Positions 16,301 through 24,382 of a DNA stretch of 64,000 nt are shown piece by piece. The notes beneath the pieces were generated by a model that saw only the letters and a list, made by a program, of their open reading frames with translations, searched no databases and was not told the DNA's origin. Origin of the DNA: SIG710 sp045651985 (lineage in GTDB: Bacteria; Bacillota; Clostridia; Oscillospirales; CAG-272); NCBI GenBank assembly GCA_045651985.1, contig JAZRTK010000020.1, positions 1 through 64,000 on the forward strand, written 5' to 3'. Made by a program: the position numbers and the translations under genes. How positions within the stretch are numbered: the stretch's first letter is position 1; each line of letters starts with the position of its first letter.

Positions 16301-18626
16301 CTTCTACGACTATTATCTGTCCTTTATTGAGACGAGCTACAGAACTAACCCCAATTACGTTAGTGTAAACGGCAAGACGTATCTTGAAATTGCCGAGGAC
16401 GTATGCTTTGTTGGTGAGAACGTGCTTGAGATCTATCCCGAGCTTCCCGCGCAGGTAAACCGCGATTATACTTATAAGGTAAGCGTTCACCAGGGCGGCG
16501 ACTCTGCAACTCTTCCCGTTTATAACCACACCATGTCTAACGGCGCGGAAGCCCGCGGAATCGGTGCGGATATCTACCGCAGATACAGTACATTCGGCTT
16601 TGCAGGCGATCAGGTAAGAGTTGACATCAAGGTTGGATGTGATTTCACCAGCTACAGTGTCTTCCCTTCCGCGAAGAACTTCCAGTCCTCCTTTGATGCA
16701 ACGACGGGAACAATTTCCGTATACCTTGATGAGCCCGATTACTTCGCGATCCGTCTTGACGACGATGATAACTCTATTATTTCCATCTTCGCCGAGAATC
16801 CCGAATATCCCCACGTTACAAATCTTGTAAACGGTAAGGGCGGCGCTATCGTATTCGAGTCGGGAACGTGGTATAAGCCCGTTCACGGCGACGGAATCAC
16901 TCAGACCACGTCCGAGCATACGGGAACACTCTACATCACCACAACCGATACCGCAATTTACATTAAGCCCGGTGCGGTAGTTTACGGAAGAATCAGGATG
17001 ACTAATACAGCTGTAGGATCTTCTGTTGTGGGCTACGGCGCAGTCATTGACTGCTTTGCAGATAACAGAATCATGGATATCAGACAGGGCGGCACCGAGG
17101 CAGGTACCGGATACAACTCTGCCTACAAGAGCCAGCTGGTACACATCAGCGCTGCTAACTTCCTGTATGACGGTCCTACCGTTATGGACGCACGCTGCTA
17201 TAACCTTGCGACCAGCGGTGCTAACACTCGCGTCCGCAACTACAAGGCAATGTCCTCCATGCTGACCTCCGACGGTATTCTTGATTCCACCAAGGCGAAC
17301 GGTGTATACGAGCATTCGTGGCTCTACGTAGGAGACAACGCGCTGGTTATTAACTCCGCAAACGGCGCTCGCTATAACGACGTAGTTATCGGCACCACCT
17401 GTGCGGCAATATTCCCTCAGGGAAGCATAACAAACGTTCTGGTTGAGAATACGTCCGTATTCCGTTCAAACGATGGTATCATCAACCACTATCACAACCC
17501 CAACAACAAAGAGGAGACTATCACAATGACGGTCCGCAACTTCGACTGTGTGGACGTTGTCAACTATCCTCGATTCTTCTATGGCTCCAAGATGGGTACG
17601 AGCACGGGGAAGGTCATTAACTTTGAGAACGTCACCCTTCCTTCCGCCTCCGGTGTTACCAACGCTCACGTGGCAAGCACTACCACGAATACAAAGAACG
17701 TGCTTGTTAGGATCAACCAGGCCAAGGGTCACACGTGCGGAAATTACACCATGAACTTCGTAAACACCTATATGAACGGTGTTCTGCTTGACGCTAAATC
17801 AAAGGCGGTACTTGAGGAGACTCTCACCGAGAATACTACCATGAAGTATACATTCAAGGCGGTAAGCAACGGCTTCACACCTCCTCAGAGGCAGGTGAAT
17901 ACGGTAAATTACACTGCAACGAATAAGGTCTACATTGGAGCACTTCTCGTTCACTTCGATGCTGACGTTATCGTTGAGGGCAGCACATTCTATCTGCCCG
18001 CGGCTGAGGTTCTTGCAAAGCTTCGCACCACAGTTCAGCCCTCCACCGTTACAAAGAACGGAATGGCTTACGTGGCTCACACAACCCTTCAGTCCAGCGG
18101 CGCGGCATCGAGCGTATTGGTAAGCGGCTCAACTCTGACCATTACCCCCGTTGCTCCTTCCTCTACCACCAACCTTATCGTCCAGAATGCGGGACTTATA
18201 ACACGTGAGTACGAGGCCGTCTGCTACATGATCGACCTGGTACAAAAGGACGGTGTGATGTACGGTTATCCCACAGGTTCCCAGTATAACGGCGGTATCT
18301 GCTATAACATGACCGAGGAGATCAAAATGTACGGCGCAGGCACTTACAAGATCTCTATGAAGGCTATGTGTAAGATAAACGACGGCGGTTCCTACACGAC
18401 CGGACGCATTGTCTTCGATTACGAGTATAAGGACGCGGTAAAAACCGACAAGCGAACCGACATTACTCTGACCGGCGATTGGGTAGAGTACACATACGAG
18501 GTCACCGTTACTCAGTCTATGATTGATAATGCAATCACCTTTGGTAACGTCGGCTTTGTTGCAACAGGCGCGGTACCTGTTCAGTACTTTGCGATCAAGG
18601 ATATGGCCGTAACGAAAATAAGCTAA
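13308..18626 (+). CDS. Giant secreted LRR plus beta-helix protein
   Basis: Secreted protein of 1772 residues. The start is ATG 13308, preceded by GGAG, because a clean Sec signal peptide begins there (MKKTLKGLLFIVTLVCIVAA, cleavage after VCVFA); an in-frame extension to 13146 has no signal or ribosome-binding site. Residues about 60-480 contain BspA/LRR_5-like pieces (VEIPEGV, KKAFDGCTSLREIYF), about 490-640 a beta-rich module, and about 700-1000 a second LRR-like stretch. From about 1036 it parallels the 785-residue lipoprotein: YPELP, PSAKNF, DGI near 1321, GDNALVI near 1342, VFRSNDGIIN, and the C-terminal binding-like domain ending YFAIKDM. The beta-helix again has GDN rather than GDD. No sortase motif or SLH domain is visible, so cell attachment is unclear. 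A glycan-binding or glycan-cleaving role is inferred. Confidence 0.8.
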   Translation: MKKTLKGLLFIVTLVCIVAAFAVCVFATEAQYDYTNAGIAGVTTYVDTSGYDDIYYSKTSGWFWNQTTTYANWLQVATSDSSKKTANGDSAYNTFGDLHYGKNYKAYYHAGKKTLVIIGTSTSSMPTAAYGDTTKTTTGVFPNWCTQNADKVEHLEFRNVKGFDYAGYIISPLKNVKTIKIDNAATTMTGTNHGSAAFAKLTSLTTVGWGSWTTAGTWTPSSYEDNVVDLSPFTTLNPLHTNGTDVPDMILYMGSAIRESKAVTKVKLPSSLTTADSTTVKCVKVSDGTSTYPLYDGSGNVTKGTACYQIKNPSTNAIAYTTSSTVPSGWEQVYLTANEIAPYNGQFAGMIPYEFAYKATSLYTVEIPEGVTLHRIYKKAFDGCTSLREIYFNGTVSDDFTIDAGAFGSGTGNVSGVKIYVNGAKTQRIINNALSAAGYTDRSKVMAYCDSIESPIVADGFQVKINGNYNGLRALFTFDEGSKATYAEMGYNFVEYGVVVCAKTVANQYASKDALLAGANGTTVKKAVVENVDGTGENRWVNYNTRQFCIALTDIPAANSMTDLYFLAYSTWEDDVGGEYKFYTEYIAADGEPYVNLYEVTMGLFKNGLLNSETVKNAGGDADAVIWSPLQTGAVTIASSNFGTVGTPKNTSNSTTYTLNVSATYNSDGSFTYLDLPLHATTGATTNNYSFNPSGYEATASTNVLWSLYQDGDNYVAVYRRDPAAASDATAFLPTQTSESSSNKNAVHPFRENYGALNTKGLSGNVTIYSPVLSSANAQKVKTLVIDYGVNSTEGNGKANGFAALANAKYTETIVYPNGFTVRSSSESLFRNNTALKNVIWANKPGESAAQKYHMGDVTGTLSSLADLRGMGTINPNAAFMKSGIENLVFAGYSSDSHVQTYSGMTSLNRVWIAGAGQTAAPAEKTVDLSADTKVTKINRESFAFTVDGYTIKLSDTVSTVSKPTSTTDSNLSALAKTFGTKHVAVDVVTNNEDFAASFYDYYLSFIETSYRTNPNYVSVNGKTYLEIAEDVCFVGENVLEIYPELPAQVNRDYTYKVSVHQGGDSATLPVYNHTMSNGAEARGIGADIYRRYSTFGFAGDQVRVDIKVGCDFTSYSVFPSAKNFQSSFDATTGTISVYLDEPDYFAIRLDDDDNSIISIFAENPEYPHVTNLVNGKGGAIVFESGTWYKPVHGDGITQTTSEHTGTLYITTTDTAIYIKPGAVVYGRIRMTNTAVGSSVVGYGAVIDCFADNRIMDIRQGGTEAGTGYNSAYKSQLVHISAANFLYDGPTVMDARCYNLATSGANTRVRNYKAMSSMLTSDGILDSTKANGVYEHSWLYVGDNALVINSANGARYNDVVIGTTCAAIFPQGSITNVLVENTSVFRSNDGIINHYHNPNNKEETITMTVRNFDCVDVVNYPRFFYGSKMGTSTGKVINFENVTLPSASGVTNAHVASTTTNTKNVLVRINQAKGHTCGNYTMNFVNTYMNGVLLDAKSKAVLEETLTENTTMKYTFKAVSNGFTPPQRQVNTVNYTATNKVYIGALLVHFDADVIVEGSTFYLPAAEVLAKLRTTVQPSTVTKNGMAYVAHTTLQSSGAASSVLVSGSTLTITPVAPSSTTNLIVQNAGLITREYEAVCYMIDLVQKDGVMYGYPTGSQYNGGICYNMTEEIKMYGAGTYKISMKAMCKINDGGSYTTGRIVFDYEYKDAVKTDKRTDITLTGDWVEYTYEVTVTQSMIDNAITFGNVGFVATGAVPVQYFAIKDMAVTKIS

Positions 18627-18635
18627 AAAAATAAG

Positions 18636-18666
18636 CCCCACAGGCAATTGCCTGTGGGGTTTTTTA
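18636..18666. terminator. Bidirectional terminator, beta-helix gene and glnN
   Basis: A perfect palindrome CCCCACAGGCAA / TTGCCTGTGGGG (18636-18659) is flanked by A-rich and T-rich runs and separates the convergent gene ends. Confidence 0.9.
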
Positions 18667-20760
18667 TTATCTTACTCCGAAAAGCAGGTCTCCGTAGTCG
18701 GGGAATGGCCAATATTCCTTGGAAACAAGGGTCTCGAGAGTATCGACATAGGAGCGAAGCTCCTCCATTGCGGGGAGGACGCTGTCCTTGTACGCCATGG
18801 CGCGCTTTTCGTAATTTTGCTCGGATTTTGCCTTTTCGTTCAAGTCCGAGAGAATTTTTTGAGTCTTGTGAGTCTTTGAAATAAGGTCTGTGACCTGATC
18901 TATCATGTCCTGCTCGTATGTAGTGTCGCTGTCGGGGGAAACGCTGAGCACGCAAGCGGCGTTTGACGCCGTGTCGCCCGCGAATTTTGACGCGGCGGGA
19001 AGAATACTGCGGCGGACCATGTCGACCATCGTCAGTGCCTCGACGTTCAGTACCTTGCAGTAGTTTTCAAAGTAAATTTCGGCTCTCGCGCGCATCTCGG
19101 ACTCGCTGAGCACCTTGTTTTGGGTAAAGAGCGCCACATTCTTTTCGTCCATGTAGTGAACGAGCGCCTCGGGCGTGGTCTTAAAGTTGGAAAGACCTCG
19201 GCGTTTCGCTTCTTCTACCCACGCGTCTTCGTAGCCGTTGCCGTTAAACAGTATGCGCTTGTGGTTTATTATAGTTCGCTTGATGAGGTCGTGGAGAGAC
19301 TTTTGGAAGTTGACCACGCCGTCAAGCTCCTCGGCAAACTCGCGCAGAACCTGGGCTACCGCCGTGTTCATAACGATATTTGCCGATGCGATAGAGGCAG
19401 ACGAACCAAGCATACGGAACTCGAACTTGTTTCCGGTAAACGCAAACGGCGAGGTGCGATTGCGGTCTGTGGTGTCCTTTTGGAACTTGGGCAGAACATG
19501 GACGCCTATCTTCATCATTTCCTTTTCTCTGGAGTCCAGGGAGCCGTCGCGCTCGATAGCTTCAAGGACTTCGGTTATCTCCTCACCCAAAAACATGGAA
19601 ATGACCGCGGGAGGTGCCTCGTTTGCGCCAAGACGGTGGTCGTTGCCTGCAGACGCCACCGATATTCTGAGCATATCCTGATATTCGTCGACCGCGCGTA
19701 TAACGGCGGAGAGGAAGAGAAGGAACTGCGCGTTTTCAAAGGGGGTGTCGCCGGGTTCGAGCAGGTTGATGCCCGTGTCGGTGGTCAGCGACCAGTTGTT
19801 ATGCTTGCCCGAGCCAGAAACGCCGTCAAAGGGCTTCTCGTGGAGCAGGCAGACCAGACCGTGTCGGCGGGCAACTCTCTGCATGACCTCCATGGTGAGC
19901 TGGTTGTGGTCGGTAGATATGTTCGTTGTGGTAAATATGGGGGCTAACTCGTGCTGAGCGGGTGCGCCCTCATTGTGCTCGGTCTTAGCCAAGACACCCA
20001 AGCGCCAAAGCTCCTCGTCAAGCTCCTGCATGAACTCTTTGACGGGTGTCTTGATGCTTCCCGAGTAGTGGTCGTCCATTTCCTGACCTTTTGGGGGCTT
20101 TGCGCCAAAAAGCGTTCTGCCCGTGTAGATAAGGTCGGGACGGCGGTCGAACATTTCACGGGGCACAAGAAAATATTCCTGTTCGGGACCGACCGTGGTT
20201 TTTACCGAGGTCACGTCTTGATTCCCGAACAGTCGAAGAATTTTGAGAGATTCGCGGTTGATAGCCTCCATTGAGCGGAGCAGGGGGGTCTTTTTGTCAA
20301 GCGCCTCGCCTCCAAAGGAGCAGAAAGCCGTGGGTATGTATAGAGTATTGTCCTTGATAAAGGCGTAGGAGGTAGGGTCCCATGCGGTGTATCCGCGAGC
20401 CTCAAAGGTTGCTCTCAGACCGCCGGAGGGGAAGGACGAAGCGTCCGACTCGCCTTTGACCAGCTCCTTGCCCGTAAATTCCATTAAAATTCTGCCGTCA
20501 AAGTCCGGCTCGATAAAGCTGTCGTGCTTCTCGGCTGTAATTCCCGTCATAGGCTGGAACCAATGAGTGAAGTGGGTGGCACCGCGTTCTATCGCCCAGT
20601 CCTTCATGGCGTATGCCACGATGTTGGCAGTATCGATATCCATACGCTTACCGTTTTGGTGTGTCGCGCGGACCTTGATGTAAACTTCCTTTGGGAGCTT
20701 TGCGCGCATTACGGCGTCGTTAAAGACCATAGAGCCGAAATTCTCAATAACCTTACTCAT
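18667..20760 (-). CDS. glnN: Glutamine synthetase, type III
   Basis: ATP-dependent condensation of glutamate and ammonia to glutamine, the main ammonium-assimilating step. The 697-residue length identifies the GlnN type III family; type I is about 450 residues. Recognisable segments are the N-terminal FGSMVFND, the substrate region (GPEQEYFLV), NEGAPAQHELAPIF, the glutamate-site loop GSGKHNNWS, and RLGANEAPPAVISM. The gene is monocistronic, with its own promoter at 20805-20833 and a terminator at its end. Confidence 0.97.
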   Translation of the reverse strand: MSKVIENFGSMVFNDAVMRAKLPKEVYIKVRATHQNGKRMDIDTANIVAYAMKDWAIERGATHFTHWFQPMTGITAEKHDSFIEPDFDGRILMEFTGKELVKGESDASSFPSGGLRATFEARGYTAWDPTSYAFIKDNTLYIPTAFCSFGGEALDKKTPLLRSMEAINRESLKILRLFGNQDVTSVKTTVGPEQEYFLVPREMFDRRPDLIYTGRTLFGAKPPKGQEMDDHYSGSIKTPVKEFMQELDEELWRLGVLAKTEHNEGAPAQHELAPIFTTTNISTDHNQLTMEVMQRVARRHGLVCLLHEKPFDGVSGSGKHNNWSLTTDTGINLLEPGDTPFENAQFLLFLSAVIRAVDEYQDMLRISVASAGNDHRLGANEAPPAVISMFLGEEITEVLEAIERDGSLDSREKEMMKIGVHVLPKFQKDTTDRNRTSPFAFTGNKFEFRMLGSSASIASANIVMNTAVAQVLREFAEELDGVVNFQKSLHDLIKRTIINHKRILFNGNGYEDAWVEEAKRRGLSNFKTTPEALVHYMDEKNVALFTQNKVLSESEMRARAEIYFENYCKVLNVEALTMVDMVRRSILPAASKFAGDTASNAACVLSVSPDSDTTYEQDMIDQVTDLISKTHKTQKILSDLNEKAKSEQNYEKRAMAYKDSVLPAMEELRSYVDTLETLVSKEYWPFPDYGDLLFGVR

Positions 20761-20804
20761 TTTTGTGGTTCCTTTCCATAATTCAGAAAAAAGCTGATTA
20801 TATT

Positions 20805-20833
20805 ATTTTACACTTGTTTTTATAATTTGTCAA
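20805..20833 (-). promoter_or_regulatory. Promoter of glnN
   Basis: On the minus strand TTGACA (20833-20828) and TAAAAT (20810-20805) with a 17-base spacer, about 45 bases before the glnN start. Confidence 0.8.
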
Positions 20834-20848
20834 TAATTTTCTGTCTTA

Positions 20849-20955
20849 ACAGGAGAAAAAAGAGTGCGGACGGCGAGACTAAACTGCAAAGGAACGTATA
20901 GAAAAGCCGCAGAACCTGCCGTCTCCCTCGGTAAGATCTCCCGAATTGGTGTGCC
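20849..20955. ncRNA. Candidate structured non-coding RNA between glnN and a GNAT gene
   Basis: A nested pairing is visible: GAG 20862-20864 with CTC 20927-20929, GACGGC 20869-20874 with GCCGTC 20918-20923, and CTGC 20884-20887 with GCAG 20909-20912. On the minus strand the outer stem is followed by T6 (20860-20855), and a possible promoter (TTGAAA, 17 bases, TATATG; 20986-20958) lies upstream. No convincing protein is encoded. It does not carry SRP, 6S or tmRNA hallmarks; a conserved Firmicutes RNA such as the raiA motif is one thing to test. Strand is uncertain. Confidence 0.35.
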
Positions 20956-21006
20956 CGCATATAACACGCTGTGCTTTGTTTTTCAAGGCTGAATTGCCTT
21001 TTCGCC

Positions 21007-21035
21007 TTGACCTTTCGGGCAAAAGGTGATATACT
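21007..21035 (+). promoter_or_regulatory. Promoter of the GNAT gene
   Basis: TTGACC (21007-21012), 17 bases, TATACT (21030-21035), with TGA before the -10. It supports the start at 21062. Confidence 0.75.
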
Positions 21036-21061
21036 TGATCTTGAAAAAGGAGCGTGATCAT

Positions 21062-21568
21062 GTGGGTGAATTAACATTTAGATTTCTCGAAAAGGACGAA
21101 TTTGAGCAACGGGGTGCGGAGCTTTTTGACATCATGTATTCGAATATGTCGGTCATCGCGCCATTCAAGAACGGGTACGACGAGGAAAAAACCGATTGGA
21201 TTTGCACATACGGCGGAGCGTTTCGGGGCAGAGAAGAACGCAGGATCGTGCTCATAACCACTTGCGACGGCGAGATAAAAGGCTTTTTCGGATATTGTGC
21301 CCGGGGTGAGATTTTTGATATGGAGGAGATACAGTTTTTACCCGAAATTCAGGGAAAGGACGGCATTTTCCGACGGCTTTACGGACTTGTTTTAAGCAAG
21401 CTTCCCGACAGTATAAAATACGTCGAAGCTTGCGCCAACAAGGAAAATAAAAAGTCTCAAGCGATCTTGGCGAAGCTGGGACTGAAGAGAACAGGCGCAG
21501 ACGACGAAAAAGGGATTTTATTTTTCCGCGGCGATCTTGCAGACCTTATGAAATGGTACAATAAATAA
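21062..21568 (+). CDS. GNAT-like N-acetyltransferase
   Basis: Protein of 168 residues. The GTG start at 21062 has AAGGAG 9 bases upstream; an in-frame GTG at 21026 falls inside the promoter -10 region and is rejected. The sequence has a GNAT-like order: beta strands (IVLITTCDGEIKGFFGYC), a central strand and pyrophosphate-loop region (FLPEIQGKDGIFRRLYGLVL), then VEACANKENKKSQAILAKLGLKRTG, typical of the C-terminal half of acetyl-CoA transferases. The Gly pattern of the acetyl-CoA loop is weak, so substrate and even activity are uncertain. It is monocistronic. Confidence 0.65.
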   Translation: MGELTFRFLEKDEFEQRGAELFDIMYSNMSVIAPFKNGYDEEKTDWICTYGGAFRGREERRIVLITTCDGEIKGFFGYCARGEIFDMEEIQFLPEIQGKDGIFRRLYGLVLSKLPDSIKYVEACANKENKKSQAILAKLGLKRTGADDEKGILFFRGDLADLMKWYNK

Positions 21569-21600
21569 ATAGATCCCAACGACTGTTGGGATCTATTTAT
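21565..21600. terminator. Bidirectional terminator, GNAT gene and apbE
   Basis: A 16-bp perfect stem (ATAAATAGATCCCAAC, loop GACT, GTTGGGATCTATTTAT) lies between the convergent stops. Confidence 0.9.
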
Positions 21601-22661
21601 TTGCTTTTGTCTTCGAGGTTTTGAAAACCTTGCGAGGTCTGTATCTGACCGTCGGGGAAGACCCAGAGGGCTTCCACGTCTTCAAGGGAGTTTATCAGAT
21701 CAAGTCCTTTTGCGTAGGGCATACAGAACAGCGCGGTGGAAAGGGCGTCGCCCAGACCGCTGTCGCGGCAGACGATCGACACCGACAAGTACTCCTTGGC
21801 GGGCTGAAGCGTCAGCGGGTCGATGATATGGTGGTAATTTGCGCCGTTCACCGTGTAATATCTCTGGTAGGAGCCGCTGGTCACCACTGAGCAGTCTGAC
21901 ACCTTCAGGTATTTGATATAGGTCTGCTCGGATTCAATTCCGGGGTTTTCGATACCCGCCGTCCATTTCTCGCCGCCCGGCTTTGAGCCCACGGTACGGA
22001 CGTTTCCGCCCACGTTTATAACGTAAGCTCCGATGCCCTTTTCCTCAAGAAATCGCGCCGCCATTTCAACGGCGTAGCCCTTTGCGATAGCACCAACGTC
22101 AAGCGTCATTTTAGGGTCGGAGATGAAGACCGTGGAATTTTTGTCGTCGATTATGAGATTATTTATGTCCGTGTGCTTTGCCGCTTCGTCCAGCAATTCT
22201 TGCGGTGGAAGCTCCGCGTTTTTAGGATCGTTTAAGCCTGCCGTGCGGTAGTCGTGCCATATGGAAAGCACGCTTCCCATGGCGATATTCACCTTTCCGT
22301 CGGTCAACTCGTACATTTCTTTTGCGTAAAGCAGCAGGTCGATTATCTCGCGGTCCACTTTTATCACTCTGTGCGCGCCGTCTTTTACCTCGTTTACGGT
22401 GCAGAGGTTTTCCAGTCCCTCAAAGCGACGGTAAATGGTGAAAAGCCGATGGTATTCACCCAACAGTGAAAGAACCTCGCCGCTTGTTTCGTCGAACTTC
22501 TCCTTGCTTTGCTCGTAGCCCGTGATAGTGGTGGCGGTGTCGAAGTAATCAAGGGAATAAGCCGAAAACTTCTCCGTTGGGGGCGCGCAGGAGGGAAGAT
22601 ATGCGGACAGAATGAGAGCGAGCGCAAGGAATGCGCAGGACAACTTTGTTGTTTTTTTCAT
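21597..22661 (-). CDS. apbE: FAD:protein FMN transferase, lipoprotein
   Basis: Extracytoplasmic Mg-dependent enzyme that moves FMN from FAD to a Thr/Ser in an S/D-G-A-T-x-T motif, for example in RnfG and RnfD. The 354 residues begin with a lipoprotein signal (lipobox LPSC). Family motifs include YFDTATTITGY, VNIAMGSVLSIWHDYR, LDVGAIAKGYAVE, NVGGNVRTVGSKPGGEKW, VTSGSYQRYYTVNGANYHHIIDP and the Mg-binding GDALSTALF. ATG 22661 was chosen because GAGG sits 5 bases upstream and the signal peptide starts there. It follows a repeat lipoprotein in the same direction, beside the rnf cluster whose products are its likely clients. Confidence 0.95.
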   Translation of the reverse strand: MKKTTKLSCAFLALALILSAYLPSCAPPTEKFSAYSLDYFDTATTITGYEQSKEKFDETSGEVLSLLGEYHRLFTIYRRFEGLENLCTVNEVKDGAHRVIKVDREIIDLLLYAKEMYELTDGKVNIAMGSVLSIWHDYRTAGLNDPKNAELPPQELLDEAAKHTDINNLIIDDKNSTVFISDPKMTLDVGAIAKGYAVEMAARFLEEKGIGAYVINVGGNVRTVGSKPGGEKWTAGIENPGIESEQTYIKYLKVSDCSVVTSGSYQRYYTVNGANYHHIIDPLTLQPAKEYLSVSIVCRDSGLGDALSTALFCMPYAKGLDLINSLEDVEALWVFPDGQIQTSQGFQNLEDKSK

Positions 22662-22675
22662 TAATTCCTCTGTGT

Positions 22676-22706
22676 AAAAAAAGGGAGGTTGGACCTCCCT
22701 TTTTGT
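22676..22706 (-). terminator. Hairpin between the repeat lipoprotein gene and apbE
   Basis: AAAAAGGGAGGT, loop CCA, ACCTCCCTTTTT on the minus strand directly follows the lipoprotein stop. Since apbE has no visible promoter of its own, it may act as a partial terminator lowering apbE expression. Confidence 0.75.
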
Positions 22707-22714
22707 TTTTTTAA

Positions 22715-23746
22715 TCAACCGAGCTTTGCAGCAGCTTTTGTAAAGCCTGTCACGTAAATGGTGCAGCCTGCAGCCTGAACGTCAGCGTTGCCGCGTCCGT
22801 CCTCGCCGACAAAGCCTGCGATCTCAGCGGGAGTCTTGCCGATAGAGGTTGCATCAAATGCGGCAGCCTGCTCGAACCACTCCTTGGAAGCGCCACCGTA
22901 AGCAACCATGCCGTAGTTTGCGCCCTTTTCCTTCTTTGTGAGAATTTCAGCAGCAGCGTCGAAGTTGGACTTGCCTGTTGTGTCGAAGCCGAAACTTACC
23001 TCAACGCAGTCGCTGGAAGCGGCAACGACCTTGCCCTGAGCGTCAAGAGCAGCAGCAAAGAGAGTCGTCTCTACCTTGTTTGTGCCTGTCTTGTCCTCGG
23101 TTGCGTCAGAAATAGTCTGTGCTGTGGAGACACCAAGCTTGAGAGTGCTGTCGGCAGTTGCCTGAGACTCCGTTGCGTTTGCGATAGCCTTTTCGATAGC
23201 GTTTGCAAATTCAACGATAGTGATGGTGCAGCCTGCGTTGAGTACGTCCTCCGTACCCTTGTCACCGTCAACCACGAGAGCCTTGACCTCGTCAGCCGTT
23301 TTGCCAACGATGAGAGCGCAGAACGCGTCGACCTGCTCGAACCATTCCTTTGCGGCGCCGCCGTATGCGACCATGCCGTAGTTTGTGCCCTGCTCGTACT
23401 TTGTTTTAAACTCTTCAACTGCAACTGCCTTGCCGTCGAGGGTATAACCTACCTTGTTGTCAGCGCAGTCGATTACTGCTTTTACGATCTTACCGTCGGC
23501 GTCAACGAGAACAGCAGCTGCCGTAATCGTTGCCTGACCCTGACCGTTCTTTTCCTCTGTTGCGTCGGTAGCGGAAGCCTTAACGTAAACGCCGAGACCG
23601 AGCTTAAGTGCGGATGCGGGTGTCTTGTTTTCTGTTTCGGGAGCGTCCGTGCCGTTACCGTCGGAGGGCTTTTCTCCACAGCCTGCGAAAGCGAAAGCAC
23701 AGAGAACCATTACGAGAACAAGAAGAAGAGAAACTAACTTTTTCAT
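22715..23746 (-). CDS. Tandem-repeat lipoprotein next to apbE
   Basis: Surface lipoprotein of 343 residues: a lipoprotein signal (FAFAGC, Cys at about residue 23), a short linker, then two homologous repeats of about 140 residues. Both repeats contain LKLG, a stretch of the type VDADGKIVKAVIDC, the identical block NYGMVAYGGA followed by KEWFEQ, then GKT(A/P)(D/A)E and AGCTI. This resembles the architecture of extracytoplasmic FMN-binding domains, but I find no S/D-G-A-T-x-T flavinylation motif. Pairing with apbE suggests a redox or flavin role; this is inference. It has its own strong promoter inside the end of the upstream gene. Confidence 0.7.
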   Translation of the reverse strand: MKKLVSLLLVLVMVLCAFAFAGCGEKPSDGNGTDAPETENKTPASALKLGLGVYVKASATDATEEKNGQGQATITAAAVLVDADGKIVKAVIDCADNKVGYTLDGKAVAVEEFKTKYEQGTNYGMVAYGGAAKEWFEQVDAFCALIVGKTADEVKALVVDGDKGTEDVLNAGCTITIVEFANAIEKAIANATESQATADSTLKLGVSTAQTISDATEDKTGTNKVETTLFAAALDAQGKVVAASSDCVEVSFGFDTTGKSNFDAAAEILTKKEKGANYGMVAYGGASKEWFEQAAAFDATSIGKTPAEIAGFVGEDGRGNADVQAAGCTIYVTGFTKAAAKLG

Positions 23747-23810
23747 TTTTATACTCCTTTTTGCGTGTTTTTAAATTTGCCTATGAATTTTTGCAAGCAT
23801 TACTGCGCGA

Positions 23811-23839
23811 ATTATACCACATTGACATTGTTTTGTCAA
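23811..23839 (-). promoter_or_regulatory. Promoter of the repeat lipoprotein-apbE unit
   Basis: TTGACA (23839-23834), 17 bases, TATAAT (23816-23811) on the minus strand, with extended -10 TGG. It overlaps the last codons of the Gx-type gene. Confidence 0.85.
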
Positions 23840-24372
23840 TACCTGTTTCGGAATTTTATTTGTCGAATAAACCTTTTTGACAATCTTTTCACAAGATAGG
23901 CACCAAGGAGACCGACAAATACGCCCGAGATCGTTCCCGTCACGGTCAGGACGACCATATAATAGGCGATCTGGGGGGTGTTCAGCAGGAAAACGGCTAT
24001 CAAAATCTGTCCCAGATTGTGCGCCACACCTCCTGCGACGCTGACTCCCACACAAGAAAGTTTGTCCGTTTTCTTCAAAATTATCATCATAAGAAGGCTC
24101 AGAATCGCGCCTGCCGCGCTGTAAGCAAACATCACGGGGTTACCGAAGAGAAGCGAGGACACGCAAAGTCTCACAAAGGACACGCACGCCGCCGCTTTTG
24201 CACTCATGCAATACAGGACGCATAGGATAATAACGTTGGGCAGACCTATCTTGATTCCGGGTACTGCCGCGTAAAGGGGCGGAAGAAGGAACTCCACGTA
24301 GGACAAAAGAAGAGCAAGTGATGCGGAAAGCCCGAGAAACGCAACTTTTTTTGTTGACGACTGCTTTTTCAC
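23836..24372 (-). CDS. Gx-type transporter / HepT-like membrane protein
   Basis: Integral membrane protein of 178 residues with five to six hydrophobic helices (PLYAAVPGIKIGLPNVIIL near residues 31-50, and GGVAHNLGQILIAVFL). It fits the family listed as heptaprenyl diphosphate synthase component I or Gx transporter. Genes of this family commonly sit beside NusG-II-domain genes, Rnf genes and apbE in Clostridia, so a role in delivering a substrate or supporting electron transport at the membrane is suspected but not shown. It is the last gene of the rnf-led run. Confidence 0.75.
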   Translation of the reverse strand: MKKQSSTKKVAFLGLSASLALLLSYVEFLLPPLYAAVPGIKIGLPNVIILCVLYCMSAKAAACVSFVRLCVSSLLFGNPVMFAYSAAGAILSLLMMIILKKTDKLSCVGVSVAGGVAHNLGQILIAVFLLNTPQIAYYMVVLTVTGTISGVFVGLLGAYLVKRLSKRFIRQIKFRNRY

Positions 24373-24382
24373 GCTATCCCTC

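Noticed and set aside
16203..17315. A 370-codon open stretch on the minus strand inside the giant beta-helix gene
   Set aside because: Antisense shadow of a biased-codon gene; the plus strand matches the paralogue at 67-2424 over the same region.
20849..20955. SRP RNA, 6S RNA or tmRNA identity for the candidate RNA
   Set aside because: The conserved SRP tetraloop-flanking sequence, the 6S central bubble and the tmRNA tag frame are all absent.
21026..21061. GTG 21026 as the start of the GNAT gene
   Set aside because: It lies between the -35 and -10 elements of the likely promoter; GTG 21062 has AAGGAG at the right distance.
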